Shown here: one piece after another, positions 1 to 9,466 of the stretch
How the letters are laid out: every line of letters starts with the position of its first letter
Numbering within the stretch: position 1 is the stretch's first letter
From: Paracentrotus lividus
Taxonomy: Eukaryota; Echinodermata; Echinoidea; Camarodonta; Echinidae
Assembly: GCA_940671915.1 (NCBI GenBank)
Contig: CALNVZ010003426.1
Span: 4,811,814 to 4,875,813 of the forward strand
Length of the DNA: 64,000 nt
Reading direction: 5' to 3'
The notes under the pieces: model-generated
The model's input: only the letters and a program-made list of their open reading frames with translations
Databases searched by the model: none
What the model was told of the DNA's origin: nothing
Position numbers and translations under genes: made by a program

Positions 1-1498
1 AGGCTGATCCTTCCTCATCATTTTTTTTCCTCAATAATGCACGAGTCCATGCATCTCATTCTCTCCCATTTGTATTCATCAATTTCACTTATCAACATGA
101 GCTAAAGATATCTCGCCAGCCAGTCAAAACATGCAAAGTTTATTAGGTCATGAAAATAAAATGTACACAGCAAGGACGGGCAGGACTGTTGTCATGACAT
201 TCTTTATTTGATAAACAATGAAACGGAGACATGTGTCTGTGGTCAGAGACGAAAACTGCATATCATTAAATTACATAAGTAGGGTATCATACAGGCCAAT
301 GAGAGTGTAAGTAGTGGGTGCGTGTATGCAGAGAATGTTCAAGCCACGTGGTGTGAATCAGAATAGAATTAGAGCTGACAGGCCAATGAGCAGTGGTGGG
401 TGTGTCTTATGCAAACAGAGTTTATTCACATTGACATAAGACACACCACGAGGGCGCGGGGGAAGATAGGAGATAGCGGGGGAGAGAGAGAGGGAAAGAG
501 AAACCAAAACATCCACGCCCTATATTTAGCTGTAATGTTTATGTATGAGGGGGCTGTAGCAGTTCCCTGTGTGGCTAGACGTTGTATCAGTTCCCTGTGT
601 GGCTAGCTACGCAGTGTGTACAACCAGAGTGGAGTGTATCTGTGCTGGAAATGGTTACGGTCGGGTGCGTGGCTCATGTTTAGTTCGTTCGAGTTAGGAG
701 AGGAAAATCACATGTGTTTTACCAGTATATTGCCCAGTAATCCGATCGAGTTACGCGATTATTCGACATATAAAAGTCGGCTTATAAATTGAACTAACAC
801 GTAAGTTTATGGGGGGGAAATCGGGACTTTTTCATTCCTTCGACTAAGACGAGTTTTCGACTTGCACAAGGTCGACTTAGGCGAGGTTCTACTGTATTAT
901 TATTATTATTATAAAACATATAAAATATAAAGTAATTAAATGATACATTCAACAGTATTGTTCACAATATAGTTTACAGTATAAGTTGACAGATTATTGT
1001 TGAGAATTATATTTCAATGAATTGTAAACTGAGAACGGTAACAGAATATTCAGAAAATGTTAGGTGAAATGTTGAAGAGGAAGGATATTCAAAGGTCAAG
1101 GTACTTGATATTTATTTCATTAGTGTTATATCAGAAACCAGAGGTTCAAGCTTTCAATGATGCGATTAAAATAAAGTTTGCAAAATTATAGCTTCTTCTT
1201 CCCCAACCCCCTGCATATTATTGTTGGCCTATCCTAGAAGTATTGGAATTTAACTTTGATTTGTGGACAATTGTCTACTGAACGATCTGAAATTTTTCAG
1301 AGTGGATTACTTTAGCAAACCACTAGTTGCAATGTGAGCTGCACACAGGAATATTCAATTATTGGTATTTCTTATATTTGTTTTGCCAAATTTTTAACTT
1401 ATCTGAAAACAACAACTTCCTCTAACCTGTCATTTGTGAACATATCTGTTTATGAAAACAGGCTTATAAATATGATATTTTGATCGTTTTCCATGCAG
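1..1498. other. Upstream/intronic sequence without recognised exon
   Basis: No exon is supported here. The ITFG2 reading frame first appears at 1499, so its first exons, roughly 150 residues by comparison with the vertebrate protein, must lie left of the window or be absent. Visible structure includes a direct repeat of a unit with 'cagttccctgtgtggctag' around 557-607. A related pair lies at about 293-330 and 380-415 ('aggccaatgag'). There is also an ATT microsatellite at about 896-912. Confidence 0.6.
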
Positions 1499-1588
1499 AT
1501 AATGACGGAGAGTTAGAGCTTGTGATTGGATACACTGATAGAGTAGTCCAAGCTTATAGATGGCAGGAATTAAACATGCTTACCAGAG
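1499..1588 (+). CDS. ITFG2: ITFG2 exon 1 of window (FG-GAP motif)
   Basis: The acceptor is 'ccatgcag' and the donor 'gtaagg'. The exon starts inside a codon and ends with one base of the next (phase 1). It reads DNDGELELVIGYTDRVVQAY followed by RWQELNMLTR. The DNDG..ELV.GYTDRVV.A.RW pattern is the Ca-binding-like FG-GAP repeat and the most conserved segment of ITFG2. Confidence 0.92.
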
Positions 1589-4500
1589 GTAAGGAAATCT
1601 TTTCTTACTTTTGACGGTGGGTGGCAAAAATGTTTTTGCTTACAGCAAACTATTTGCTGTTGCCAATGACCAAAAGAAGCAACTCTGAAAACATACGATT
1701 TCTGTGAAAGGACCAAAATGTATCTGACATTAAACATTCATGTCTATGGTATCTCAAAAATGTCTTACGCTTACATATTCTTTTTATATTAATGAATTTG
1801 GCCAGAAGTAAGTTGGCACTAAAGAAAATATGAAAACATCCCAAAATTCAAAGTTGTAGAATTGATATGTCACTTGAAATCCTTTTTCTTGGGACAGCAG
1901 TATTTCTCCAGGCCTTATTTATGTCCCAAGATTTAGATTTCGTTTGCATAAAGGATTTTTTTTAAAAAAAAAAAATCGCTTTTTTTTAAAGTTGTTATTG
2001 ATCCACCCCTTGATAATGTGCCTGGTTGATTAAAAAACCGTGGACAGGCATCATAAATGCCACGGGATTTGATGAAATCAATCAGTATGTCAATCCTAAT
2101 AGATAATTGGTTCAATCAAAACAACCTTAATTCTTTTAATTTCTAGGGATTTCTGAAGAGATCAGGAGAAAAAGGCTTTTGTGCTTCTGCAACGAAATGA
2201 ACCAGAAGGAAGGTATGAATGTCACATGTTTGTAGTGAAGGTTGAATTGTTAGAGTTATAGGGGAACCTACTGTTGTGTGAATTTGAACAACAAAAAAAA
2301 ATATTTTCCAAGCTTCCCATTTCATATTACATTGGTTATGAAGAATTATAGTTTCTACTGCGAATGAATGCTCTTCAAATTCCTATACTCCAAGTATGAT
2401 ACATTGAGACCCAAATCAGCTGAAATGCTCAGGCAAACATTTTGTGTGAGTCCCCATTCCATAAATACGCTTTGTCTGGTTTAGCTCTAGGGTCCTATCA
2501 TTCTCAACTGAAGCATTTAGGGATACGGGTCAAAGATGAACTGAATATGGATGTTGACAATAATTTTTATTCCCTACTATGTGAATTACAAGGATTATAA
2601 GATTCTTTCCTTTTACATGCAATTTTTTTCGTTCAGGGTTGGTTTTCTTGCCCTTAGAGTTAAAATGGAGAACGATTTGAGTTCTCTTGCTCCTGTACAC
2701 ATATCGAACTGAAACTTGATTTGGGTACGGGTCAAAAATATCTCAAGCCTGGTTCGAGGTACTCGGCTAGTCAAATTGGTGCGTGATGATGATCTATTCC
2801 TGACAGCCGAGCACCCAAAGATTCCCAATGATGATAATTCTTTTCTTCTTTGCTTTTTTCAGGTGGGTTCCTTTATCTTTGAGTAAGAACCAAGATTGGG
2901 TCTCACCATGCTAGTTAGCTCACAACCAGGCTGTAATTATGCCGAGCCTCAAATTGTACGCCTGGACCATGCAACACAGAGTGCAGAAGCATGAAAACAC
3001 ACCGAACATCCCAAAGGTAGGGATTTCACTCATATTCATATATTTCTTGACCCTAAATCTACACCTAATTAGTGATTATTTTGCTTTTTATTGATAATGG
3101 CATAATATGACCAAAAATAAGATGCCAGACAAAATACAAAGGGTTTCTTTTTATATATTATAGACAACCTAACTAAAGAATCTGATAATACAATATTGGA
3201 ATACGTAGTACCCGCACAGATATGACAAATTCAACAGTTTTGTTTGTGTTAGTTGTACTATACAAGTTGTCATTTTGTCTCTGACCAAAGATTTGTTCGT
3301 AATCTGAAATCTTGCTCTTTTTGGCTAAATTGCTGGTTCCAATGTCCAGTTTCAAATTTAAACGCCACATGAATCATGATACAAAACGCTGAATATAAAG
3401 AGAAACCCCAAAAGGGTGTATCATTGTCCTCGATCCCGGTCGTAAAAGTAAACGTGTTTTCAAATTTGATTCGGAGGAAAATTTTCAATGCCCGAAAAAG
3501 ATGCGTTTGAAACACAATCAGCTTCGCTTTTACGACCTTGAGCATCCGCAATGGCAAGTAATGCGACACTGAACAGGATTGAGTTTTCAAACGTGTCTAA
3601 TGTGCTCTCGGCAATGGAAGCTTCCGGTGCAAATGAAAGAGGAGAATGAATGTTTTGTTTTTTGAGAGAGGGGAATTTTAAAGACGATGGGAATATATCA
3701 GCTTTAAATTTTTGACACTGATAGTCGGTGTACCTCTTGATTGCGTTTGTGTTTTTGTAATTGGCGTTTTGTATCATGATTTCATTTGCACGTATAAAGT
3801 TGAAATTTGGACATTGGAGCCACGACCCTTACTCCACTAGCCTCTTGTCGAGGCCGTGTTGGCTGGTCGTCGTTTGCCGTATAGATGTTGCGAGCGAGGA
3901 AGAAAACCGAACTCGCGAAACGAGCCGTGAAACAAGGCCTTCTTGACTTCTGTGTTGAATTATATATTCATAAGATATGACTTCCTAATGAATATGTATG
4001 CATGTCTGACCTCGTTAACAGGAATGTATTACTAGTAGTAATTCGCCAGGATTTTAGAATAGTCAACTATCGTGTAGTGGGATTCATGCAAATTGCAGAA
4101 ATAAGTCGATTAAAATGCATTTCATAAATTCACTTTATGACATAGCTGTTGTTACTCCATCGTATGTGATATCTGTACAATTTCCCCCCAAAATTGAGTC
4201 GTGATAAATCTCACGAAATAAAAGGTGTGCAAAATAATTTTTCAACGCTCAACCAAGCGGGTATTAACACCCCGTGATTCATGAATAGATCGCAACCGCC
4301 TGCCACAGTCATGATAACACAGCATGCAGCTAATGCTAACCTGTGCGACCGAACGCCATCGTCACTGCCCGGCCCCGGAGACTCCGCGGGAGAAAGGCCT
4401 TGTCGGACTTGGTAGAATAGGTTCGCACGCCCCGTCGAAGAGCAGCAACTTTCTAAAATCCGTGCTCACTGAAAGCGAATAAAAGATTACAATTGACCAT

Positions 4501-7500
4501 AACCTGTTGATAGATTTGGCAAACAAAACGTACATTTCATTGCAGATTTTATTGCATTAACCTACAAATAAACTGAATTGGTCAATATTCAAGATTCATG
4601 AAGCATTTTCAATGTTCTTAACACTTTTGTCGTCTCTCATCGCGGAGATCCATGGCCGCCATTGATGACATCAGTCTCGCCCCGCCGCCCGCCGGCCTCA
4701 TGATATCCAGCACATTACGTCATTATAGCCTTGCTCATTGGATGATTTTCACCGACCAATTTTGGGTCGGAATATTCTTGCAAAACAATTAAAAGACAAA
4801 GAAAGTCGGTGAAATTTCAGGTTAGTTGTCAAAAGGCCTTGTTTCGCTGCGCCTCAACAGCCCGCTCGCCCTTCGCGAGTTCAGGTTTTCGCCTCGCTTC
4901 GCTCGGCCATCCATTCAGCAAACGACGATAAAGCCAACAAGGCCTCGACAAAAGGCTATTATTCCACCAGCTCTCCTTCTATTGGATACAGTTTCAGCAG
5001 TTCATTTTTCTTTTCTTTTTTTTTTTCCAGGTAATTGAATGGAATCATACCTCCACCAAGGTAAATTTCAAATTTTCCTTGATGTATGATTTCTTCAATT
5101 TAATCTTTTATTTTATCTGCAGTATTGACAAGAACCCTTATGTCCACATGCATCTGATCACATCCCTGAGAGCAAGACATGCTGATGTGTCTACTGAAAT
5201 AGTTTGCTGGTTTGTCAAAAGGTAAGAGTAAATTTAAGTTTTTTGGTGTCGAGCATGGCATCCATTGCACTGTACCTATAGGATTGCCTTTCTTTTTTTT
5301 ACACGGTGTGGAGGCCTCTATTTTGGGGATAAGAATTCTCGGTTTTGGACAGGACATTGCTTGTCTGATTACCCGATGTTAAAGGTAGTGTCATCCTCTT
5401 TCACAAATTGCGAAAACTAATGCAACTTGGCATAACTTTAGAAATATGATAACCTACACTGTCTATTCAATCTTACTGTCATAGGTTGCCTAGATATCAG
5501 TATAAGAAAAAAAATCTGCCTACCAATCTAGACCAGCTGTCCATCAACATCGTTGATATTACAGCGCGTGTAGCGCGGACCACACCAGCAATATACACAC
5601 GGCGTAATCAGCGTGCATTATTCTCTGCGCTAACGGTCAACGGTTCGCACCGTACGGTATATTTTTCGAGTTCAAAAAAATAGGAAGGAATTTTGATTAA
5701 TCGCAATATAATGACAAACATAACACATTTGAGCTTAATCATCGTTGTGGTGAACGATATAGTCATTGACATACTACTATATCCTCTCAAAAACTAGAAA
5801 TGTAATATTTTTGCCTGCAAAAGGATGACACTACCTTTAACACATAAAAATGTAAATTTCACCAAAATTTGAGATATAACCTTGGTCTTGTCACCACATC
5901 AACGAATGAATTTTTCCTGGTATTTTTTTCCCTCTATTAATTGTTGTTTTTGCTTTAATATTTGTTCAGGTGAGAAAGAAGGAGGTGGAGAAACAGAGCC
6001 AGAACCTGATAGGATAGCAATGTGTACATTAGATGGTGAGTGTTAACCCATAGAACCTGATAGGATAGCAATGTGTACATTGGATGGTGAGTGTTAACCC
6101 ATAGAACCTGATAGGATAGCAATGTGTACATTGGATGGTGAGTGTTAACCCATAGAACCTGATAGGATAGCGTTGTGTACATTGGATGGTGAGTGTTAAC
6201 CCATAGAACCTGATAGAATAGCAATGTGTACATTGGATGGTGAGTGTTAACCCATAGAACCTAATAGGATAGCAATGTGTACATTGGATGGTGAGTGTTA
6301 ACCCATAGAACCTGATAGGATAGCAATGTGTACATTGGATGGCTTCTGCAGGCTAATCATCCCTCTCTTATTCTGGTTTCTGTTTGATGGTACCTATGTT
6401 TTTTTAAATGGCTACCTCTCCCCTCACTTCTGTAATCACCCATTTTGTTCCTTTTCTCATCTCTGCTTTTCTTGCCTTTTTTAGTGTTTGTTAAAAGGGA
6501 AGTTCACCTGGGGTTTAATTTTCTTTTAAAAAATGCAGAAAAATAAAAGAAAAATACAGATGAAAGTTTGAAGAAAATCAACCAAAAAATAACGAAGTTA
6601 TGAATATTTAAAGTTTTGATTATGTGATGTCACGTGCGAGCTGCTCTCTTATGTGTTATGTAATGTAAAATCCATAAAGTGTAATTTTTTCAGAAGATTA
6701 TTAGTTATTTCACCTGTGTGGTCGATACATCATCAAATCTATGTTCATATACATGCCTCTTAAAAAAAAATTGACCCATTCCCTTATCAAGAACCATGAA
6801 AAAAGACAAATTTATGAAATATTCATACACAACACATGGGAGAGCTGCTCGCACGTGACGTCACATAATCAAAACTTTAGATATTCATATCTTCGCTATT
6901 CTGAGGTTGATTTTCTTCAAACTTTCACTCATATTTTTCTATTATTTTCCTGCATTTTTTAAAACTATTAAAATTCCAGGGTGAACTTCCCCTTTAACTG
7001 ATTATGTGTTTCATTTTGTCTGACGAAGATTCTGCAAGAATCGAAAATCAGTTTCAGTTTTTTCAATCAGAGTCAATTACAGAAGGTTTCTGAATATACT
7101 TGTAAATATCAAGACCCTATGAATTTCTGAGACCTAAATATGTACCTATGAATGTATGTTATTTTTTGATATATAATTTATTTATATTTTGTATTTGTTT
7201 TTGTCAGGTACTCTGATGTTGATTGAAGAGGACAAGAGTCTTTGGTCAAGACTAGTTGACCATCAGATCTTTGCATTGACCAAGCTGGACATTATGGTAA
7301 ATAAACTAATCACATAAACACTTTGATGCTCCAATGCTCCAAATTTTATTGTCAGAAACAAAGATGACCGGATATTTGTATTGCCCCTTTTTTTTCGTGG
7401 GCCCGGCAGCCACGAGCAGCGCCAGAAGGATGTTGCTCTATCCCCCTTTTGTTGATTGCCAAACAGGGAAGCAGCAACTACCATTTTTAACTAACCCACG

Positions 7501-9466
7501 ACCTCCCGATTATGAGGCGGACGCTCTATCCACTGAGCTGTATCCACATGTTAACCCAGACGTGACCATAAAGGGGGGTAGAATGAGCCCCCTACCAAAG
7601 TTTTATACGACATTCAATATGCTTGGATCATTTTCCACCAAACTTGGTGACTTTTCGTTAAAAAATTTATTCACAAACATTTTGATACATATTTTGTGGG
7701 GTTATGATATATTCCATGTTGCGAATGTACTTGATTTTAAATATCAAAGGATCTGATTGCTTAATTTCAAATATCTTCTATTCAGATTTGTTGGGATGAT
7801 GTCGTACATGTAGCTTGGAAATGGAACATAAAAACATAAATCTTAGACCATATACAGGAGGTCCTCATATTCTCAATAATACTGGCTTATATTTAATTTT
7901 CCAGTGACGTGATCTGGCTAATTTCTGATTTGTAATGATTTGATTGATTGACAGTGTGATGGCTGGGATGAGGTTGTAGCCTGTGCATGGGACGGACAGA
8001 CGTACATCATAGACCACACACAACAGTCTATTAGGTTTCATCTCAAAGAAAGCGTGTGTGCCTTCACTGCAGGTAAGGGGTGTAACCCGTTAATGTCACA
8101 TCAATACATTGCTTACGTTTGGGACCAACATTTGACGTCGCCATCCAAAAGCTGTGACTGGGATTCAAACCCCCGTCCAATCCGCATCAGTTTGTGGGCC
8201 TATTCAGAGAAAATAACTAAAATCATTTGGATTGTTAAAATTATGAAAAAGGATAATCAGCCCACAAACTGATGCATATCTAATCAAGGTTTGAATGCCA
8301 GCCATGACTTTTGGATTGTGACTTCACAGGTATGCTGCGCTGGTGTGAGATTATGCATTGCTGCGACATTATCGGTCGTAACAAGGGATATATCATCAGT
8401 CCTATCAGACATGATGGCTCAATTGGTTAGAGCAGGTTTACAAGTAGGGAGCTTACATACATAGGTTGGGGATTCAATTCCTAGCCGAACAATACCAAAG
8501 AGTTTGAAAAAAAAAAAATTGTACCTATAGCTGCTTTCTAGCAAGGCATTTGAGGTAATAATGACGTATCATATTTAGCTGGGCCCACTGGTAAAACAGT
8601 TAATATCAGAACTGAAGTGGCTACCCTGGATAAATTAATTGTATTCTTGTCTATGCTCCATTCATCAATAAGATCTTTATCTACTGAAAATCTCTTGTAA
8701 TATTTTTAATGTGGAAATGAATTGATGTATTCTTGTTTTCTAGGTCTGTTCAGCACGAATGGTAAAAACACTCCATGCCTGGTCTACGCTACCTTCAACA
8801 ATAAGATCTATATCTACTGGAACGTTCAGCTGCCTAGGATCAGATCTGCCAACCTCATCCATGTTGCATCAGCAAACGAAGAACTTCAGGAGAGATTGGA
8901 CAAGTTAGGAATTAGTAAGATTTTATTTTTCATGCTTCTTCCACCAAAGGTGGTGCCGGAGGCATCATGTTTTTGGGTTGTCCATCCGTTTGTCTGTCCA
9001 TCCAAAATGACACTTGGAAATATATGAATAGTTCGTTTTTACCTAATGACTAAAATCCAGGTTCTGCTTTCCTGACTGAGCATCCGAAATCTGCTTTTTC
9101 TGGGATGCACTATAGACAAACGGATAAAAAAAATAAATCAATTCCATAGTTGTTACCTTGATTTAATTTCTCATCGAACCAGATGTTATAGGCTACCACT
9201 TTTGGTTGTTCAGTTTAGGATTTGATTTTTAGCAGAAGAATATCAATTAGATATCATTTACAAATGTCTGCGACCAACTTTTAATTTCACCATCAGAAGG
9301 ACTTGGCTGAGAATCACTTTATAGTTAACATTTTTGTCAAATGATGTTAATTTTTCTTCCCCTCTTTTACTGAACAGAATCTGAGGATGACAAGAGGGCG
9401 TTGTTCAAACGACTGATCTACGGAGGACCCAAGAAGTCAAGAGATGAGACGGAAGGAGTCAGCTAG
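1499..9466 (+). CDS. ITFG2: ITFG2-like gene, 5' truncated by window edge (multi-exon)
   Basis: ITFG2 is a beta-propeller-type FG-GAP repeat protein. It is a subunit of KICSTOR (with KPTN, C12orf66 and SZT2), which tethers GATOR1 to lysosomes and lets amino-acid starvation inhibit mTORC1. Exons seen: 1499-1588, 2147-2212, 2863-3016, 5031-5060, 5123-5221, 5970-6035, 7208-7296, 7955-8072, 8744-8914 and 9378-9466 (stop TAG). Diagnostic stretches are DNDGELELVIGYTDRVVQAY, CTLDGTLMLIEEDKSLWSRL, VDHQIFALTKLD, EVVACAWDGQTYIIDH and TPCLVYATFNNKIYIYW, all in the family order. The last five exons join in phase. Exons 2-5 are recognisable but need small frame corrections, so the upstream half is either affected by sequence error or decaying. 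The N-terminal exons are not in the window. Confidence 0.9.
2147..2212 (+). CDS. ITFG2: ITFG2 exon 2 (tentative, frame-disrupted)
   Basis: It is bounded by 'ttctag' and 'gtatga'. In phase with the previous exon it is fully open but encodes GISEEIRRKRLLCFC, which does not resemble the family. One frame over it reads KKAFVLLQRNEPEG, which matches the 'FVLLQKWEL.GQ'-type stretch expected at this place. An indel in the run of five A at about 2168-2172 would join the two. The position is convincing; the frame is unresolved. Confidence 0.55.
2863..3016 (+). CDS. ITFG2: ITFG2 exon 3 (two apparent frame shifts)
   Basis: The acceptor is 'tttttcag' and the donor 'gtaggg'. One frame gives WVPLSLSKNQDW at the start and SLKLYAWTMQHRVQKHE at the end. 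Another frame gives MLVSSQPGCNYA in the middle. These match in order the family segment '[29 protein letters not shown]'. Two compensating one-base shifts are needed, and the outer frame meets a TAG at about 2913. Confidence 0.6.
3334..3823. repeat. Foldback element in ITFG2 intron
   Basis: The left end, 'ccaatgtccagtttcaaatt' then 'catgatacaaaacgc', is the approximate reverse complement of the right end 'gcgttttgtatcatgat' then 'gaaatttggacattgg'. The element is about 490 bp with outer arms of about 50 bp. I see no ORF with transposase character, so this looks like a non-autonomous foldback or MITE-type insertion. Confidence 0.6.
3838..4973. repeat. Terminal-inverted-repeat element, GC-rich ends
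   Basis: The left end (3838-3950) contains 'cttgtcgaggccgtgttggc' and 'gtgaaacaaggccttcttga'. The right end (4831-4973) contains the reverse complement ('ccaacaaggcctcgacaaaa' and 'aaaaggccttgtttcgctg'). Inverted ends of about 110-140 bp flank about 0.85 kb of non-coding sequence, including a CpG-richer patch at 4340-4430 and 4650-4700. It is probably a non-autonomous DNA transposon. It ends about 60 bp before the 30-nt ITFG2 exon at 5031. Confidence 0.6.
5031..5060 (+). CDS. ITFG2: ITFG2 exon 4, 30-nt microexon
   Basis: A long polypyrimidine tract ending 'ttttttccag' precedes it, and 'gtaaat' follows. It encodes VIEWNHTSTK, which aligns with the family segment 'VVLHQTSGR' just before the conserved 'NKN..THLI'. 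It carries phase 0 from the exon ending at 3016. Ten codons is unusually short, but the splice signals are strong. Confidence 0.55.
5123..5221 (+). CDS. ITFG2: ITFG2 exon 5 (frame offset by one)
   Basis: The acceptor is 'ttatctgcag' and the donor 'gtaaga'. The frame IDKNPYVHMHLITSLRARHA corresponds to the family 'HNKNVSTHLIGNIKQGH'. From the preceding 30-nt exon, phase 0 would give TAT TGA. The homologous frame needs a one-base offset, or use of a weaker acceptor at 'gacaag' that loses three residues. The junction to exon 6 is also one base out of register. Confidence 0.55.
5970..6035 (+). CDS. ITFG2: ITFG2 exon 6
   Basis: The acceptor is 'tttgttcag' and the donor 'gtgagt', phase 1 at both ends. 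It encodes an acidic linker, GEKEGGGETEPEPDR, followed by IAMCTLDG, the conserved start of the next propeller blade. The last 35 nt of the exon plus 16 nt of intron form the unit of the tandem array that follows. Confidence 0.85.
6001..6342. repeat. 51-bp tandem array spanning a 5' splice site (6.7 copies)
   Basis: Units start at 6001, 6052, 6103, 6154, 6205, 6256 and 6307 (partial) and differ by only one or two bases. Each unit holds 35 nt of exon 6 (PEPDRIAMCTLDG), the donor 'ggtgagtgtt' and an in-frame TAA. Six complete donors are therefore laid in a row; the seventh copy ends 'ggatggcttctg' and lacks GT. Only the first donor yields an open ITFG2 transcript. Confidence 0.95.
6491..6997. 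repeat. MITE family A, copy 1
   Basis: The ends are 'ttaaaagggaagttcacc' and 'ccagggtgaacttcccctttaa'. The interior is also inverted: 'atgtgatgtcacgtgcgagc' near 6625 faces 'gctcgcacgtgacgtcacat' near 6848. It is about 507 bp with no coding capacity. Related copies lie at 27291-27795 and 56211-56708. Confidence 0.85.
7208..7296 (+). CDS. ITFG2: ITFG2 exon 7
   Basis: The acceptor is 'tttttgtcag' and the donor 'gtaaat'. It continues in phase from exon 6 as GTLMLIEEDKSLWSRLVDHQ then IFALTKLDIM, matching the conserved 'LWSVQVDHQLFALEKLD' of the family. Confidence 0.93.
7425..7560 (-). repeat. tRNA-derived SINE fragment
   Basis: On the minus strand the segment reads 'agctcagtggatagagcgtc' then 'cctcataatcgggaggtc' and 'gtgggtt'. 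That is an A-box, a CAT anticodon-like loop and a weakened B-box, as in a tRNA head. It lies in an ITFG2 intron, and the flanks do not form a tRNA acceptor stem that I can see. This is a SINE head, not a tRNA gene. Confidence 0.65.
7955..8072 (+). CDS. ITFG2: ITFG2 exon 8
   Basis: The acceptor is 'gattgacag' and the donor 'gtaagg'. It encodes CDGWDEVVACAWDGQTYIID then HTQQSIRFHLKESVCAFTA. The 'EEVVACAWDGQTYIIDH' block is almost invariant in ITFG2. Confidence 0.95.
8145..8325. repeat. Small foldback element in ITFG2 intron 8
   Basis: 'catccaaaagctgtgactgg' and 'gcatcagtttgtgggc' on the left are mirrored by 'gcccacaaactgatgc' and 'ccatgacttttggat' on the right. This makes a hairpin of about 180 bp with a short AT-rich loop around 8210-8250. 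Confidence 0.65.
8407..8520 (+). repeat. tRNA-derived SINE with A-tail
   Basis: 'gatggctcaattggttagag' is an A-box-like sequence and 'ggttggggattcaattcc' is B-box-like. They are followed by a short unique part and a terminal A run at about 8507-8518. Box spacing fits a Pol III tRNA head. The body cannot fold as a canonical tRNA, so I call it a SINE. Confidence 0.65.
8744..8914 (+). CDS. ITFG2: ITFG2 exon 9
   Basis: The acceptor is 'gttttctag' and the donor 'gtaaga'. It encodes GLFSTNGKNTPCLVYATFNN, KIYIYWNVQLPRIRSANLIH and a helix-like tail, NEELQERLDKLGI. It corresponds to the family's last blade and C-terminal helix. Confidence 0.95.
8939..9010 (+). repeat. Fragment of the 'tgccggaggcat' repeat
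   Basis: 'ggtggtgccggaggcatcat' is followed by a GTCC-rich stretch ('gtccatccgtttgtctgtcc'). It is the same head as the minisatellite element at 60558, truncated here just inside the intron after exon 9. Confidence 0.7.
9378..9466 (+). CDS. ITFG2: ITFG2 terminal exon
   Basis: The acceptor is 'tgaacag'. It encodes SEDDKRALFKRLIYGGPKKS then RDETEGVS and a TAG stop. The family's C-terminus is variable after the last helix. I see no clear AATAAA within about 600 bp downstream, so the 3' end is not placed. Confidence 0.88.

Noticed and set aside
4826-5038. 70-codon ORF 4826-5038 as an alternative first exon
   Set aside because: It runs through the inverted end of the TIR element and a polypyrimidine tract. 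There is no homology or start context.
6001-6342. Regular 51-bp repeats as a CRISPR array or a repeat protein (minus-strand ORF 5955-6233)
   Set aside because: There are no spacers: the whole unit is repeated, it contains an exon-intron junction, and the genome is animal. The minus-strand repeat peptide is only the antisense of the array.
7480-7545. Functional tRNA-Met gene
   Set aside because: The A- and B-box text is present, but the acceptor and T-arm pairing is lost and the B-box is degenerate.
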